57,419 bases of DNA from Streptosporangiaceae bacterium (GTDB lineage Bacteria > Actinomycetota > Actinomycetes > Streptosporangiales > Streptosporangiaceae). Location of the stretch: assembly GCA_019239975.1 (NCBI GenBank), contig JAFAZE010000088.1:1-57419 (forward strand), given 5' to 3'. The position numbers were made by a program, and so were the translations under genes. The notes below the pieces were generated by a model. It did not search any database. It was given only the letters and a program-made list of their open reading frames with translations, and was not told the DNA's origin. Numbering within the stretch: position 1 is the stretch's first letter; each line of letters starts with the position of its first letter. This document shows, in pieces, positions 14,274 through 23,800 of the stretch.

Positions 14274-17003
14274 ATGAGCGTGGCGCAGCCAGCCGCTGTG
14301 GGCAGCGTGTTCGCGCTGCTGGCCGACGGTACGACGATCGAGATCCGGCAGGCGGGACATGACGACTTCGGCGCGGTCGAGGCGCTGCATGAGGCAATGT
14401 CCCCGGACAACTTGTATCTACGGTTTTTCAACCTCAGCCGGACCGCCGCTGAGCGCGAGGCCCGGCGGGTGTGCCGCGGGCCGGCCCCGGACCACGCGGC
14501 GCTGCTCGCGCTGCTTGACGGCGAGGTGATCGGGGTGGCCACCTATGAGGTCGCCGGGCCGCCGGACGGCGGCACGGCGGAGATCGCGTTCGCCGTGGCC
14601 GACGGCATGCACGGACGGGGGGCGGCGACCCTGCTGCTGGAGCACCTGGTTTCGCTGGCCAGAAGCCACCAGCTCAAGGCGTTCACGGCGGAGACTCTGT
14701 CGGAGAACACGGCGATGCTGAAGGTGTTCGCGGACGCAGGCCTGCCGGTCCGGCGGCACAGCGCCGACGGGATCACCGAGACGACATTCCCGCTGCCGGC
14801 GGACGACACCGCCAACACACTGGACTCCTACCTGCGGGCCGTCGAGAAGAGGGAGCGCTCGGCCGACGTGGCCAGCCTGCGTCATCTGCTGGCGCCCGAG
14901 TCGGTCGTGGTCGTCGGCGCAAGCCGACACGAGGGGTCGGTGGGCAGGTCCATCCTGGACAACATCCGCACCGGCGGCTATGCCGGGCGGCTGTACGCCG
15001 TCAACCCGCACGCCCGGCAGATCGGCGGCGTGCGCTGCGTGCCGACTGTGGCTGAGCTGCCCGAGGCGCCGGACCTGGCGCTGATCGTGGTACCGCCCCC
15101 CGCGGTTCTCCAGGCAGCCGAGGAGTGCGGCAGGCTCGGCGTGCGTACGCTGACCGTGATCACTTCGGGGCTGGGCACCGCCGCGTCGGCTGACCTGCTG
15201 GCGGCGTGCCGGCGGCACGGCATGCGGCTGGTGGGCCCGAACTGCTTCGGCGTCGCGGTCCCCGGCATCGGCCTGGACGCCACGTTTGCTTCCCGCCACC
15301 CGCGGCCGGGGGTCGCGGGGCTGGTGATGCAGTCCGGAGGCCTCGGGTTCGCGATGGTGGATCAGCTGTCGCGGCTCGGCATCGGGATCTCCTCGTTCGC
15401 CTCGGTGGGCAACAAGCTCGACGTGTCCAGCAACGACATGCTGATGTGGTGGGAAGCCGACGGGGTGACCAGGCTGGCGGTGCTGTACATCGAGTCGTTC
15501 GGCAACCCGCGTAAGTTCGCCCGCACCGCACGGCGGGTCGGCCTGTCGATGCCCGTGCTCACCGTCGAAGCCGGGCGTTCGGCCGCTGGGCAGGCGGCGG
15601 CGGCCTCGCACACGGCCGCTGTGGCCTCGCCGCTGGTCAGCCGCGAGGCGCTGTTCGAGCAGGCCGGGGTCATCGCCACGCCGAGCTTCGGTGAGCTGGT
15701 GGAGGCCACGGCGCTGCTCGCCACGCAGCCGGTGCCGGCCGGGCGGACGGTCGCCATTGTCTCCAACGTCGGCGGGGCGGCAGTGCTGGCGGCGGACGCC
15801 GCCAGCGACCTCGGGCTGACCGTGCACCAGCCGCGGGGCGCTACCCGGCGGCGGCTGCACGCGCTGGTACCGGACGGCGGCGCGATCACCGGCCCGGTCG
15901 ACACGACAGCGGCGGTGCCGGCCGGCGCCTTCCGGGAGTGCCTCGAGCTGATCGGGGCGGACGAGGAGGTGGACGCGATCATCGCGCTCGTCCTGCCAAC
16001 CGGGGCCACCGGCGACCTGACGGCGGCCATCCAGGAGGCCCGCGTCGGCGTCCCGCTCGCCGCCGTCGTCCTCGATCAGGCCGAGTCCGTCCGGCTGCTG
16101 CCCCAGCGCGCCTCCGTCGCCGAAGCGGACGGCGCGGGCCCTGACCGCGTGCCGCGGATACCGGTCTACGGCTACCCGGAGGCGGCTGCGAGCGCGCTGG
16201 CGCGAGCCGCCAGGTACGGGACCTGGCGGGCGGAGCCCCGCGGCCAGGTTCCGGATTTCCCGGACGTCGAAGCCGACGATGCCAGGACGCTGGTTCGTGA
16301 TTTCCTCCGCCAGGCTGGGAAGGGGGGAGGGGGCTGGCTTCCACCGGATGAAACCGCCGGCCTGCTGCGCTGCTACGGCATACCCCTGGCCGAATCCATC
16401 CCGGCCGCCAGCGAGGACGCCGCCGTCGCCGCCGCTGCCGCAGAAGAGGGGCCGGTCGTGCTCAAGGCCGATGTGCCCGGGCTGGTGCACAAGACCGACG
16501 CCGGCGCGATCCGGCTCGACCTGCGCACCGAAGCCGACGTGCGCCGCTCCTACCGGTGGCTGATGAACCGCTTCGGCGGCAAGCTCCGCAGGATCCTCGT
16601 GCAGCCGATGATCACCGGCGGCACCGAGGTCATCGTCGGGGTGGCCGACGACCGCATGTTCGGCCCGCTCGTGGTCTTCGGACTCGGCGGGGTGGCCACC
16701 GAGGTGCTCGCCGACCACGCGGCACGGCTCGCGCCGCTGACCGACACCGACGCCGACAAGCTGATCCACTCCATCCGCTCCGCGCCCCTGCTGCTCGGCT
16801 ACCGCGGCACCCCCGCCGCGGACACCGGCAAACTGCGCGAAGTCCTGCTGCGGGTGTCGCGGCTCGCCGACGACCTGCCCGAAGTCACCGACCTTGACCT
16901 CAACCCGGTCATTGCCCGGCCGGATGGGGTCTTCGCGGTTGACGCGCGGGTAAAAGTGGCGCCGTACGCGCACCAAGACCCGTTCTTGCGCAAACTCCGC
17001 TAG
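14274..17003 (+). CDS. GNAT acetyltransferase fused to ADP-forming acyl-CoA synthetase
   Basis: This 909-residue fusion begins with a GNAT domain (about residues 20-170; acetyl-CoA loop in ADGMHGRGAATLLL). A CoA-binding domain follows (about 205-300; VVVVGASRHEGSVGRS). Two succinyl-CoA-ligase-like domains come next, with the likely phosphohistidine segment AAASHTAAVAS near 445. The last part is an ATP-grasp domain (about 680-909; GPVVLKADVPGLVHKTDAG). Enzymes of this layout are either acetate-CoA ligases or the protein acetyltransferase Pat, where the synthetase part is regulatory. In this protein the His is kept, so catalysis is possible. Homologues occur in DosR-type regulons, and a DosR-like palindrome precedes the gene. 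GAGG sites stand before the ATG. Confidence 0.92.
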   Translation: MSVAQPAAVGSVFALLADGTTIEIRQAGHDDFGAVEALHEAMSPDNLYLRFFNLSRTAAEREARRVCRGPAPDHAALLALLDGEVIGVATYEVAGPPDGGTAEIAFAVADGMHGRGAATLLLEHLVSLARSHQLKAFTAETLSENTAMLKVFADAGLPVRRHSADGITETTFPLPADDTANTLDSYLRAVEKRERSADVASLRHLLAPESVVVVGASRHEGSVGRSILDNIRTGGYAGRLYAVNPHARQIGGVRCVPTVAELPEAPDLALIVVPPPAVLQAAEECGRLGVRTLTVITSGLGTAASADLLAACRRHGMRLVGPNCFGVAVPGIGLDATFASRHPRPGVAGLVMQSGGLGFAMVDQLSRLGIGISSFASVGNKLDVSSNDMLMWWEADGVTRLAVLYIESFGNPRKFARTARRVGLSMPVLTVEAGRSAAGQAAAASHTAAVASPLVSREALFEQAGVIATPSFGELVEATALLATQPVPAGRTVAIVSNVGGAAVLAADAASDLGLTVHQPRGATRRRLHALVPDGGAITGPVDTTAAVPAGAFRECLELIGADEEVDAIIALVLPTGATGDLTAAIQEARVGVPLAAVVLDQAESVRLLPQRASVAEADGAGPDRVPRIPVYGYPEAAASALARAARYGTWRAEPRGQVPDFPDVEADDARTLVRDFLRQAGKGGGGWLPPDETAGLLRCYGIPLAESIPAASEDAAVAAAAAEEGPVVLKADVPGLVHKTDAGAIRLDLRTEADVRRSYRWLMNRFGGKLRRILVQPMITGGTEVIVGVADDRMFGPLVVFGLGGVATEVLADHAARLAPLTDTDADKLIHSIRSAPLLLGYRGTPAADTGKLREVLLRVSRLADDLPEVTDLDLNPVIARPDGVFAVDARVKVAPYAHQDPFLRKLR

Positions 17004-17041
17004 CGGAAACAGCCTGGGCTGCACGTAACACCACCGCCCGT

Positions 17042-17480
17042 TCAGAAGAAAAAGGAGAGTCCATGACGGTGACCGGCCAGTGGTGACTCTTCAGGAACGG
17101 ATAGCGGTACGGCGGTGAACACCATCCCGGTCGCGAAGCCGACGAACAGTTCGGCCGCGTTCATCTGGAAGCCGAAGGTCACGAGCCCCGCCCAGACGGC
17201 GAAGGCGTCCGCGGCCCAGAACAGCACCATGCCCAGCACCGCCGATCCCCACCGGCGGGGGCGGACGAAGAGCTCCCGGATGAGGTGGATGGATTCCAGG
17301 AACGTCCAGAGCCTGCGGCGCCAGCCGCCGCGGCCGGGCGAATCTGTCCCGGTACCGTTCGGCGGCCCAGAAGCCGATCAGGAATCCAGGGACGGGAATG
17401 ACCGCCCATGCCGCCAGGTTTGAACCGCTTTCAACGTATTTACCTAGTTCTATACAAACGTCTCCATTGCCTTCGTGTTC
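17042..17480 (-). pseudogene. Frameshifted remnant of a flippase-like membrane protein
   Basis: Two reading frames on the minus strand must be joined to give one protein. The upstream frame reads WAVIPVPGFLIGFWAAERYRD. A second frame, from about 17340 down, reads RRRLWTFLESIHLIRELFV and later VLFWAADAFAVWAGLV and FVGFATGMVFTAVPL. The second part resembles the membrane helices of lysylphosphatidylglycerol flippase-like (UPF0104) proteins, ending early at a TGA at about 17042. The shift, lost 5-prime end and early stop mark it as decayed. The family call is tentative. Confidence 0.45.
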
Positions 17481-17556
17481 GAAAGTGCCTTACTGTCCTG
17501 TCGAGGGGTCGGCGATTCCCGGCGCACCACGCCAGCGTCGTCCAGGGGAGCGGAAT

Positions 17557-19347
17557 GTGAGAATGCGTTCGGTCAGCAGGCGTATCACGGCCCTGGCCGC
17601 CACCGTACTCGTCGGTGGTGGCATGGTCAGCGCATCGGTCGCCGCGCAGCCCGCCGCGGCGGCGGCCGCGCGTAAGTCTGGCCCGGTCAATGTCCCGGTC
17701 TTCACCCCGGCTCTGCACCGTGTCGGGGAGATCAACCTCGGCGCGGCGGCCGCGGCGGCGCGCCGCCAGCATGTGGCCACCCGGGGCCAGGGGGCGCCGA
17801 TCTCGCCGCGGGCCGCCGCGAGCGGCCGTTACCGGGAGGTCGACAACGCCATCCTCACCCACCGCGTCAAGGTCCGGCGGAAGGCTACGCTGAAGCCGGC
17901 GACGTCCGCCCTGTCCACGAAGAACGTGCCGGGCGAGATGGGTTTCAGCGCGCTGGGCGGCGTCCAGCAGGCGGGGACCAAGGGCGGACTCGACCTCGAG
18001 CCGCCCGACCAGGGCCTGTGCGCCGGCAACGGCTATGTCATGGAGTTCATCAACAACGCCCTGGCGATCTACGACCAGTACGGGGATCAGCTTGTGGCGC
18101 CGATCGGGTCGGCCAGCGCGTTCCTGCAGCCGACCACGGACTTCTTCTCCGATCCGCGCTGTTACTACGACGCGGGCACCAAGCGGTGGTTCTACCAGGA
18201 GTTCATCGTCGGGTCGTTCAACTCGGCCGGCAAGCTCGTGACGCCGAGCACGCAGTTCCTGGCGGTGAGCAACACGCAGGACCCGGCGGGCACGTACACC
18301 ATCTGGTCCTGGGACACCACCGACCGCGGCACCAGGAACTGCCCCTGCTTCGGCGACTACGACAACCTGGGCGCCGACGCCAACGGCATCTACGTGGCCA
18401 CCGACGAATTCCCCATCGTCGGCTCCGGCTACAACGGGGTGATCATCTACGCCGTCTCCAAGGCGCTGCTCGAGAACGTCGCCGTGACGGGCATCGTGCC
18501 GCCTGTCTTCGGCTACCGCCTGACCAGCGACCCCTTCGGCGCGCCCGAAATCGTGGCGCCCGCGAGCAGCCCGCCGGGGGCGCTGTTCGCACCCGGCACC
18601 GAGTACTTCGTGGAGTCCAACCAGGACCGGTTCAGCGACAACCACCTGCTTGTCTACGCCCTGAACGACACCTCCAACCTCGCCTCCCCGGCGCCGACGC
18701 CGCCCAGCCTGTACCGGGCTGAGGTGACGACCGAGGGGTACTCGCAGCCGCCGGACGCCACGCAGAAGGCCGGGCTCCGCCCGCTCGGGAACGCGTTCCA
18801 GCAGCCGGCCGGCGGCCTCCAGGCCGACTTCGACGCCGAGATGGAGCCGATGTACAGCAACGGCCACATCTACGCGCAGCTCGACACCGGGACGGCCAGC
18901 GGCAGCGACGCCGTTGACTGGTTCATCCTCAAGCCGGCGTTCTCCGGTTCGTCGCTGTCCGCCAGCGTCGTCCGCCAGGGCGTCGTGGCGGTGAAGAACA
19001 CCAGCCTGCTGTACCCGTACACGGCGGTGAACTCCCGCGGCACCGGGTATCTGCTGTTCTCGCTGAGCGGCCCGGACAACTACCCGAGCCCCGGCTACAT
19101 CGCGTACGGCGCGAACGGCCCCACCGGGCCGGTGATCGAGGCGACCAGCGGCGCCGCCCCCGAGGACAGCTTCACCTGCTACCCGGCCTTCGTCGGCCCC
19201 AGCTACGGGGGCTGCCGGTGGGGCGACTACTCCATGGGAGCGGTCGACGGTAACCGGGTGTTCATGGCCACCGAGATGGTCCCCGGTGGGTACCGCGACA
19301 CGCTGAGCAACTGGGGAACCTACATCTGGAGCGCCCCGGCACCGTAG
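17557..19347 (+). CDS. Large secreted protein, unknown function
   Basis: This protein has about 596 residues with a clear Sec signal: basic start, hydrophobic core ALAATVLVGGGMVSASVA, and cleavage near AAQPAAAAA. The mature part is rich in Gly, Asn, Tyr and Trp, with repeated short motifs such as GTYTIWSWDTTD, CPCFGDYDNLGADANGIYVA and SLYPYTAVNSRG. That composition is typical of extracellular beta-propeller or beta-sandwich folds. Cysteine pairs (CPCF; CYPAF with GGCRWGDY) may form disulfides. GGGGAG lies six bases before GTG at 17557; ATG at 17563 is the alternative start. No catalytic motif was recognised. It is monocistronic and followed by a strong terminator-like hairpin. Confidence 0.85.
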   Translation: MRMRSVSRRITALAATVLVGGGMVSASVAAQPAAAAAARKSGPVNVPVFTPALHRVGEINLGAAAAAARRQHVATRGQGAPISPRAAASGRYREVDNAILTHRVKVRRKATLKPATSALSTKNVPGEMGFSALGGVQQAGTKGGLDLEPPDQGLCAGNGYVMEFINNALAIYDQYGDQLVAPIGSASAFLQPTTDFFSDPRCYYDAGTKRWFYQEFIVGSFNSAGKLVTPSTQFLAVSNTQDPAGTYTIWSWDTTDRGTRNCPCFGDYDNLGADANGIYVATDEFPIVGSGYNGVIIYAVSKALLENVAVTGIVPPVFGYRLTSDPFGAPEIVAPASSPPGALFAPGTEYFVESNQDRFSDNHLLVYALNDTSNLASPAPTPPSLYRAEVTTEGYSQPPDATQKAGLRPLGNAFQQPAGGLQADFDAEMEPMYSNGHIYAQLDTGTASGSDAVDWFILKPAFSGSSLSASVVRQGVVAVKNTSLLYPYTAVNSRGTGYLLFSLSGPDNYPSPGYIAYGANGPTGPVIEATSGAAPEDSFTCYPAFVGPSYGGCRWGDYSMGAVDGNRVFMATEMVPGGYRDTLSNWGTYIWSAPAP

Positions 19348-19355
19348 GCGTGGGT

Positions 19356-19390
19356 GTGCCGGGGAGCTGGCCACGGCGGCTCCCCGGCAC
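19356..19390 (+). terminator. Strong hairpin after the secreted-protein gene
   Basis: GTGCCGGGGAGC (19356-19367) pairs perfectly with GCTCCCCGGCAC (19379-19390) around an 11-base loop, nine bases after the stop at 19347. It is a good intrinsic-terminator stem despite lacking a long U-tract. The cupin ribosome site and GTG start follow 15 bp later. Confidence 0.65.
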
Positions 19391-19404
19391 ATTACGGTGG
19401 AACG

Positions 19405-20802
19405 GTGACAGAAACGTCGATTGTGCGACCTGGTGACGGGCATCTGTTCACCGCGCGGGGCAGCCTGATGGCGTTCAAGGCGGTTTCCGCCCAGACCGGC
19501 GGGGATTTCTCGCTGATGGAGCGGACGCTGCCGCCGGGTGGCCGCCGGCCGCCGGCGCACCGGCATGTGAACTGCTCCGAGGCGTTCTTCGTCCTTGACG
19601 GTGAGGTCAGCTTCCGGGCCGGGGACGCCGACCTGACCGGCGGCCCGGGCGACTTCCTGCTGGTGCCGCGGGGCGTCGCGCACACGTTCGGCAACGCGGG
19701 AGCGGAGACCGCGCGGCTGCTCGTGCTGCACGCGCCGGCCATGGACGCCTACTTCGAGGAGCTGCACAAACTCTGGTCCGGTGAGCGGCCGCCCGACCCC
19801 GCGAGGGAACGGGAGCTCATGAGCCGGTACGGCATGGAGCCCGTGACGTTATCCCTCGGGCAGGGTCCGCGGCAGGCCGAACCGGCCCAGCACGCTGCTG
19901 TCGAGAAAGCGGGCGATCGCCGTGATCCGGTCGCCGCCCAGCGTGAGCACGATGAGCCCGTGCGCGTGCGCCAGCGGCGCGTGCTCGTCGCGCAGGTAGC
20001 AGCCGAAGGCGGGCTGCCCGTTCGCACGCGTCGGCACGAGCCGGAACCGGCGCGACCCGCCGCGGAAGGCGAGGGCCGCAAGGAAGTAACCGGCCGCTGT
20101 CCTGCCTTGGTATCCAAACGGAAGCGGCGGCATCCACAGCCACACGTCCTCCGCCAGCAGCGCGAGGACGGCGGCGGTGTCGCCGCACTCGAAGGCATCC
20201 GCGAACCTGGCCACGATGTCGCACTCGGCCGGGGAACCGGGCGGCGGCGCGCTGTCATGCCCGGGGGGCGGCAGCGCCGCCCGCGCCCGTTCCAGGGCGC
20301 CGTCGACCGCGGCGGCGTCGCGGTCGAGGATCTCCGCCGCCTCGGCGGCACCGAAGCCGAGCACGTCACGCAGGACCAGCGCCGCCCGCTCCACGGGCGG
20401 CAGGCACTGCAGGGCGGCGAGGAAGGCGAGCGACACGGATTCCCTCGGCTCGTAGCGGGCCTCCGGCCCGGGCACGGTGTCGGGAAGCTCGTCGTCGGGG
20501 TAGGGCTCGAGCCAGAACGGCTCACCGCAGCAGCCAGCCACCGGTGCCTCCGTCCATGTCACCCACCACTTCGTGTTCCGGCGCTCCGCTCGGTGTTATG
20601 GGCGCTTCGCTATGTACTGACTCCGCCGGGGCCGGAAAATAGTCGGCCAGCACGCCGCGATTTGCCGGTCAGCGGATTCAGCTTTCAGCGTGATCGTGTC
20701 TGCCGCCGCGGCATTGACAAGCCCCATAGGTGCGCAATTCACTCGGTGTCATGCTCGCGGACCACACGGGGAGGACCTTGTGAGCGACACCACAACCAAT
20801 GA
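19405..20802 (+). CDS. Cupin-domain protein with very long antisense read-through
   Basis: The first about 150 residues form a cupin: PPGGRRPPAHRHVNCSEAFF carries the metal-type His pair and Glu, VLDGEVSFRAGD and GDFLLVPRGVAHTFGNAG complete the barrel. A natural protein of this family would end near MSRYGMEPV, at about 19850. Here the frame lacks a stop and runs another 310 codons straight through the antisense strand of the sigma-factor remnant (19849-20562), ending inside the next gene. The extension has the composition of an antisense frame, so I think the stop codon was lost or the true gene is short. The start is GTG at 19405 with GGTGGA upstream. Confidence 0.6.
   Translation: MTETSIVRPGDGHLFTARGSLMAFKAVSAQTGGDFSLMERTLPPGGRRPPAHRHVNCSEAFFVLDGEVSFRAGDADLTGGPGDFLLVPRGVAHTFGNAGAETARLLVLHAPAMDAYFEELHKLWSGERPPDPARERELMSRYGMEPVTLSLGQGPRQAEPAQHAAVEKAGDRRDPVAAQREHDEPVRVRQRRVLVAQVAAEGGLPVRTRRHEPEPARPAAEGEGRKEVTGRCPALVSKRKRRHPQPHVLRQQREDGGGVAALEGIREPGHDVALGRGTGRRRAVMPGGRQRRPRPFQGAVDRGGVAVEDLRRLGGTEAEHVTQDQRRPLHGRQALQGGEEGERHGFPRLVAGLRPGHGVGKLVVGVGLEPERLTAAASHRCLRPCHPPLRVPALRSVLWALRYVLTPPGPENSRPARRDLPVSGFSFQRDRVCRRGIDKPHRCAIHSVSCSRTTRGGPCERHHNQ
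19849..20562 (-). pseudogene. ECF sigma factor lacking region 2, with SnoaL-like C-terminal domain
   Basis: The remaining 237 residues match the C-terminal two thirds of SigX5/SigG-like sigma factors. A linker comes first (GEPFWLEPYPDDELPD), then sigma region 4 (CLPPVERAALVLRDVLGF to ILDRDAAAVDGALERARA), then a SnoaL/NTF2-like domain (FADAFECGDTAAVLALLAED to the end). The region 2 helices that bind core polymerase and the -10 element are absent, and nothing upstream supplies them. It therefore looks like a 5-prime-deleted gene. Its 3-prime end abuts the cupin domain, whose frame reads through it on the other strand. Confidence 0.7.
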
Positions 20803-23800
20803 TTCCGGCGTTCCAGGCGGGAACGCGCCGGCGGCGGGCAGCGGCAGGCTGGCCCAGCTGATAGAGACGCGCGGCGGAAAGGCGAAGCCCGAGGCGCCCT
20901 TCGTCATCGAGCACCGGGAAGCGCTTCTTTACATGCTCTGCGAGGCCGCGGAGCTCGAGCACGGCATCATGTGCCAGTACCTGTTCGCGGCGTTCACGCT
21001 GAAGCAGTCCACCGCGGAGGGCCTCACCGAGGAACAGCTCGCGGCCGTCAACCGCTGGCGCTCGACCGTGGCGCGCGTGGCCACCCAGGAGATGCTGCAC
21101 CTGGCGCTCGTGCAGAACCTGCTGTCCGCGGTCGGGATGGCGCCGCACCTGGTGCGGCCGAACCTGCCGCAGCCGGCGAACCACTACCCGGCCGGCGTGC
21201 GGCTCGCCCTGCTGCCGTTCGGCGAGCAGGCGCTGAGGCACTTCATGTTCCTCGAGCGTCCCGAGACGTACGACCTGGAGGACGCGGAGGGGCTCGCGGC
21301 GATGAGCAGGGCGGAGCCGCTGATGAGCCAGCACGACATCGTGCCGCACGGCCAGGACTTCGCCACGGTCGGGCACCTGTACCGGTCCATCGAGGCGGGC
21401 CTGGCGCACCTGGCGGAGAAGTTCGGTGAGGAGTGGCTGTTCGTCGGGCCGCCGCGGGCGCAGGCGACCGAGACCCAGTTCGGCTGGCCCGAGCTGGTCC
21501 CTGTGACGGACCTGGCCAGCGCGCAGCGGGCGATCGACACGATCCTGGAGCAGGGTGAAGGTCCCCGCGGCCACTGGCGCAACGCCCACTTCGGCCAGTT
21601 CGTGAACGTTCTCCAGGAATACCTGGACCTGCGGGCGGCCGACCCGGGCTTCGAGCCGACCCGCGAGGTCATCGCCGCCAACGTCAGGCCGCATGAGCGC
21701 GAGGAACCGGTCCCGCTGATCACCGACCCGCTGACCGCGCGGGTGACGGACCTGTTCAACGTGGGCTACGAGATCCTGCTGCAGACGTTCTACCGGTTCT
21801 TCGCCCACACCGAGGAGACCGACGCGCAGCTCATGACGCTGGCCGATGCCACGGTCGGGCTGATGGTGCGGGTGCTCAAGCCACTGGGCGCGCTGATCAC
21901 CACGCTGCCGGCCGGCCCGGAGTACCCGGGCAAGAACGCCGGGCCCAGCTTCGAGCTGTTCTACGAGACCGACTACCTGCTGCCGCACCGGGAGGCGGCG
22001 TGGGCCCTGATCAGGGAACGCCTCGAGATCGCCGCCGACTTCTGCGACGAGCTGTGCGGCGGGCGCGGCGCGGCCATCATGGGCCAGCTGATGCCGGTGC
22101 GGGCGGCGCTGCGGGAGATCGCGGCGTCGCTCGCCGCGCACCTGCCGGCCGGTGGCGCGCGTGCCGCGGGCGAGGGCCGGCCGGAGCCGGAGGAGATCGC
22201 CGGCGTGCTGGCCAGGGCGGCGGACCTGGTCGCCGCGGGGTCGGCGGGGCTCGCCGGCGCGCAGCGCCTCGGCGAGCTGCTGCGGCCGGGTCCGCCGAAT
22301 GACGGCGAGATCTGGCAGGCCGCGCAGGAGGCCACCCGGCTGCGGGCCGCCCTGCCGCCGGAGCTGACCGAGAAGACGGCGCCGCTGGCCGAGGCGGCCG
22401 CGGCGCTGCAGGATCTCGCGCTGCGGCTGGCGCCCCCCGCCGAGCGGGAGCAGCGGCTCGCCCGGCTGCGGGAGCTGCTGGCGGGGCTGCCGGTGACCAT
22501 CCAGGCCTCCCGCAACGGGCCGTACCTGGTGACAAACCTGCCCCGGCTGCGCAGCCACCTCGGCGAGGACACCGTCCCCGCGCCGCAGCTCGCGCTGTGC
22601 CGGTGCGGCCAGTCGAAGACCAAGCCGCTGTGCGACGGCGACTGCCACGGCAACGGCTTCTCCGGCGAGAAGGACCCGTCCCGGGTTCCCGACCACCGGG
22701 ACACCTACCCGGGCCAGCAGGTGACCGTGTTCGACAACCGCGGCATCTGCCAGCATTCCGGGTTCTGCACCGACCGGCTGCCCACGGTGTTCAGGAGCGG
22801 AACGGAGCCTTTCGTCGCCCCCAGCGGAGGCCGGATGGATGAGATCATCCGCGCCACCCGGTACTGCCCGTCGGGCGCGCTGAGCTACGCGCTCGGCAGC
22901 GCCGAGGCACGCTCCCACGTCGACTGGGACAACGCCCGCGAGCCGGTTATCGAGGTGACCAGGGACGGGCCGTACCGGGTCACCGGCGGCATCGCGCTCG
23001 CCGGCGCGTCCGGCGAGGACGAGGCGCGCGCCGAGGGCTCCTCGCGGGAGCACTACGCGCTCTGCCGCTGCGGGCACTCGCAGAACAAGCCGTTCTGCAG
23101 CGGGATGCACTGGTACGTGGACTTCCGCGACCCGGCACCCAGCGCCGACCCGACCCCGTTCGAGTGGGCGGGCGGGCTGCCGGCGCTGACCCGGATGACC
23201 CAGCTGCTGTACGAGAAGCACGTGCCCGCCGACCCGCTGCTCGCGCCCGTCTTCGCGACCATGCCCGCCGACCAGCCGGCGCGGCTCGCCAGGTGGTTCG
23301 CCGCGGCGCTCGGCGGTCCGGCTACGGACGGGGGTGCGGCTACGGACGGCGGCGGCGCGGCTGCGGATGGGGGTGCGGCGGCCGCGGGCGGCGGGGCGGC
23401 ACGGCCGATGGCCGCGGCGCAGCCGGGCGGCGAGTTCAGCGAGGAGCAGCGCGCCCGGTGGGTGGCGCTGCTGACGCTGTCGGCCGACGAGGCCGGGCTT
23501 CCGGCCGACGCCGCGTTCCGTTCGGTGCTGCAGGCCTGCGTCGAGTGGCAGTCCCGGGCGGCGATGACGGGACCGGCGGCCGGGGCGCTGCCCGGGCCGG
23601 CGCCCGGTGGCGACATTCCGCGCTGGGACTGGGGACCGGGCGGCCCTCCGGCCGTTCAGGAGGCCGCCGCGGAAGAGGACCAGGAGCCGGTGGCGGCGGC
23701 CGCGCCGCAGCCCGGCGAGCCGGTCAGCTTCGCGGCGCATGTCCGGCCGCTGTTCCGCGAGCGCGACCGGAAGTCGATGAGCTTCGCGTTCGACCTGTGG

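Noticed and set aside
14418..17024. An 868-codon frame antisense to the acyl-CoA synthetase
   Set aside because: Shadow of a gene with complete, recognisable domains.
17440..19767. A 775-codon frame antisense to the secreted-protein gene
   Set aside because: No motifs, antisense composition, and it crosses a terminator-like hairpin and the cupin start.
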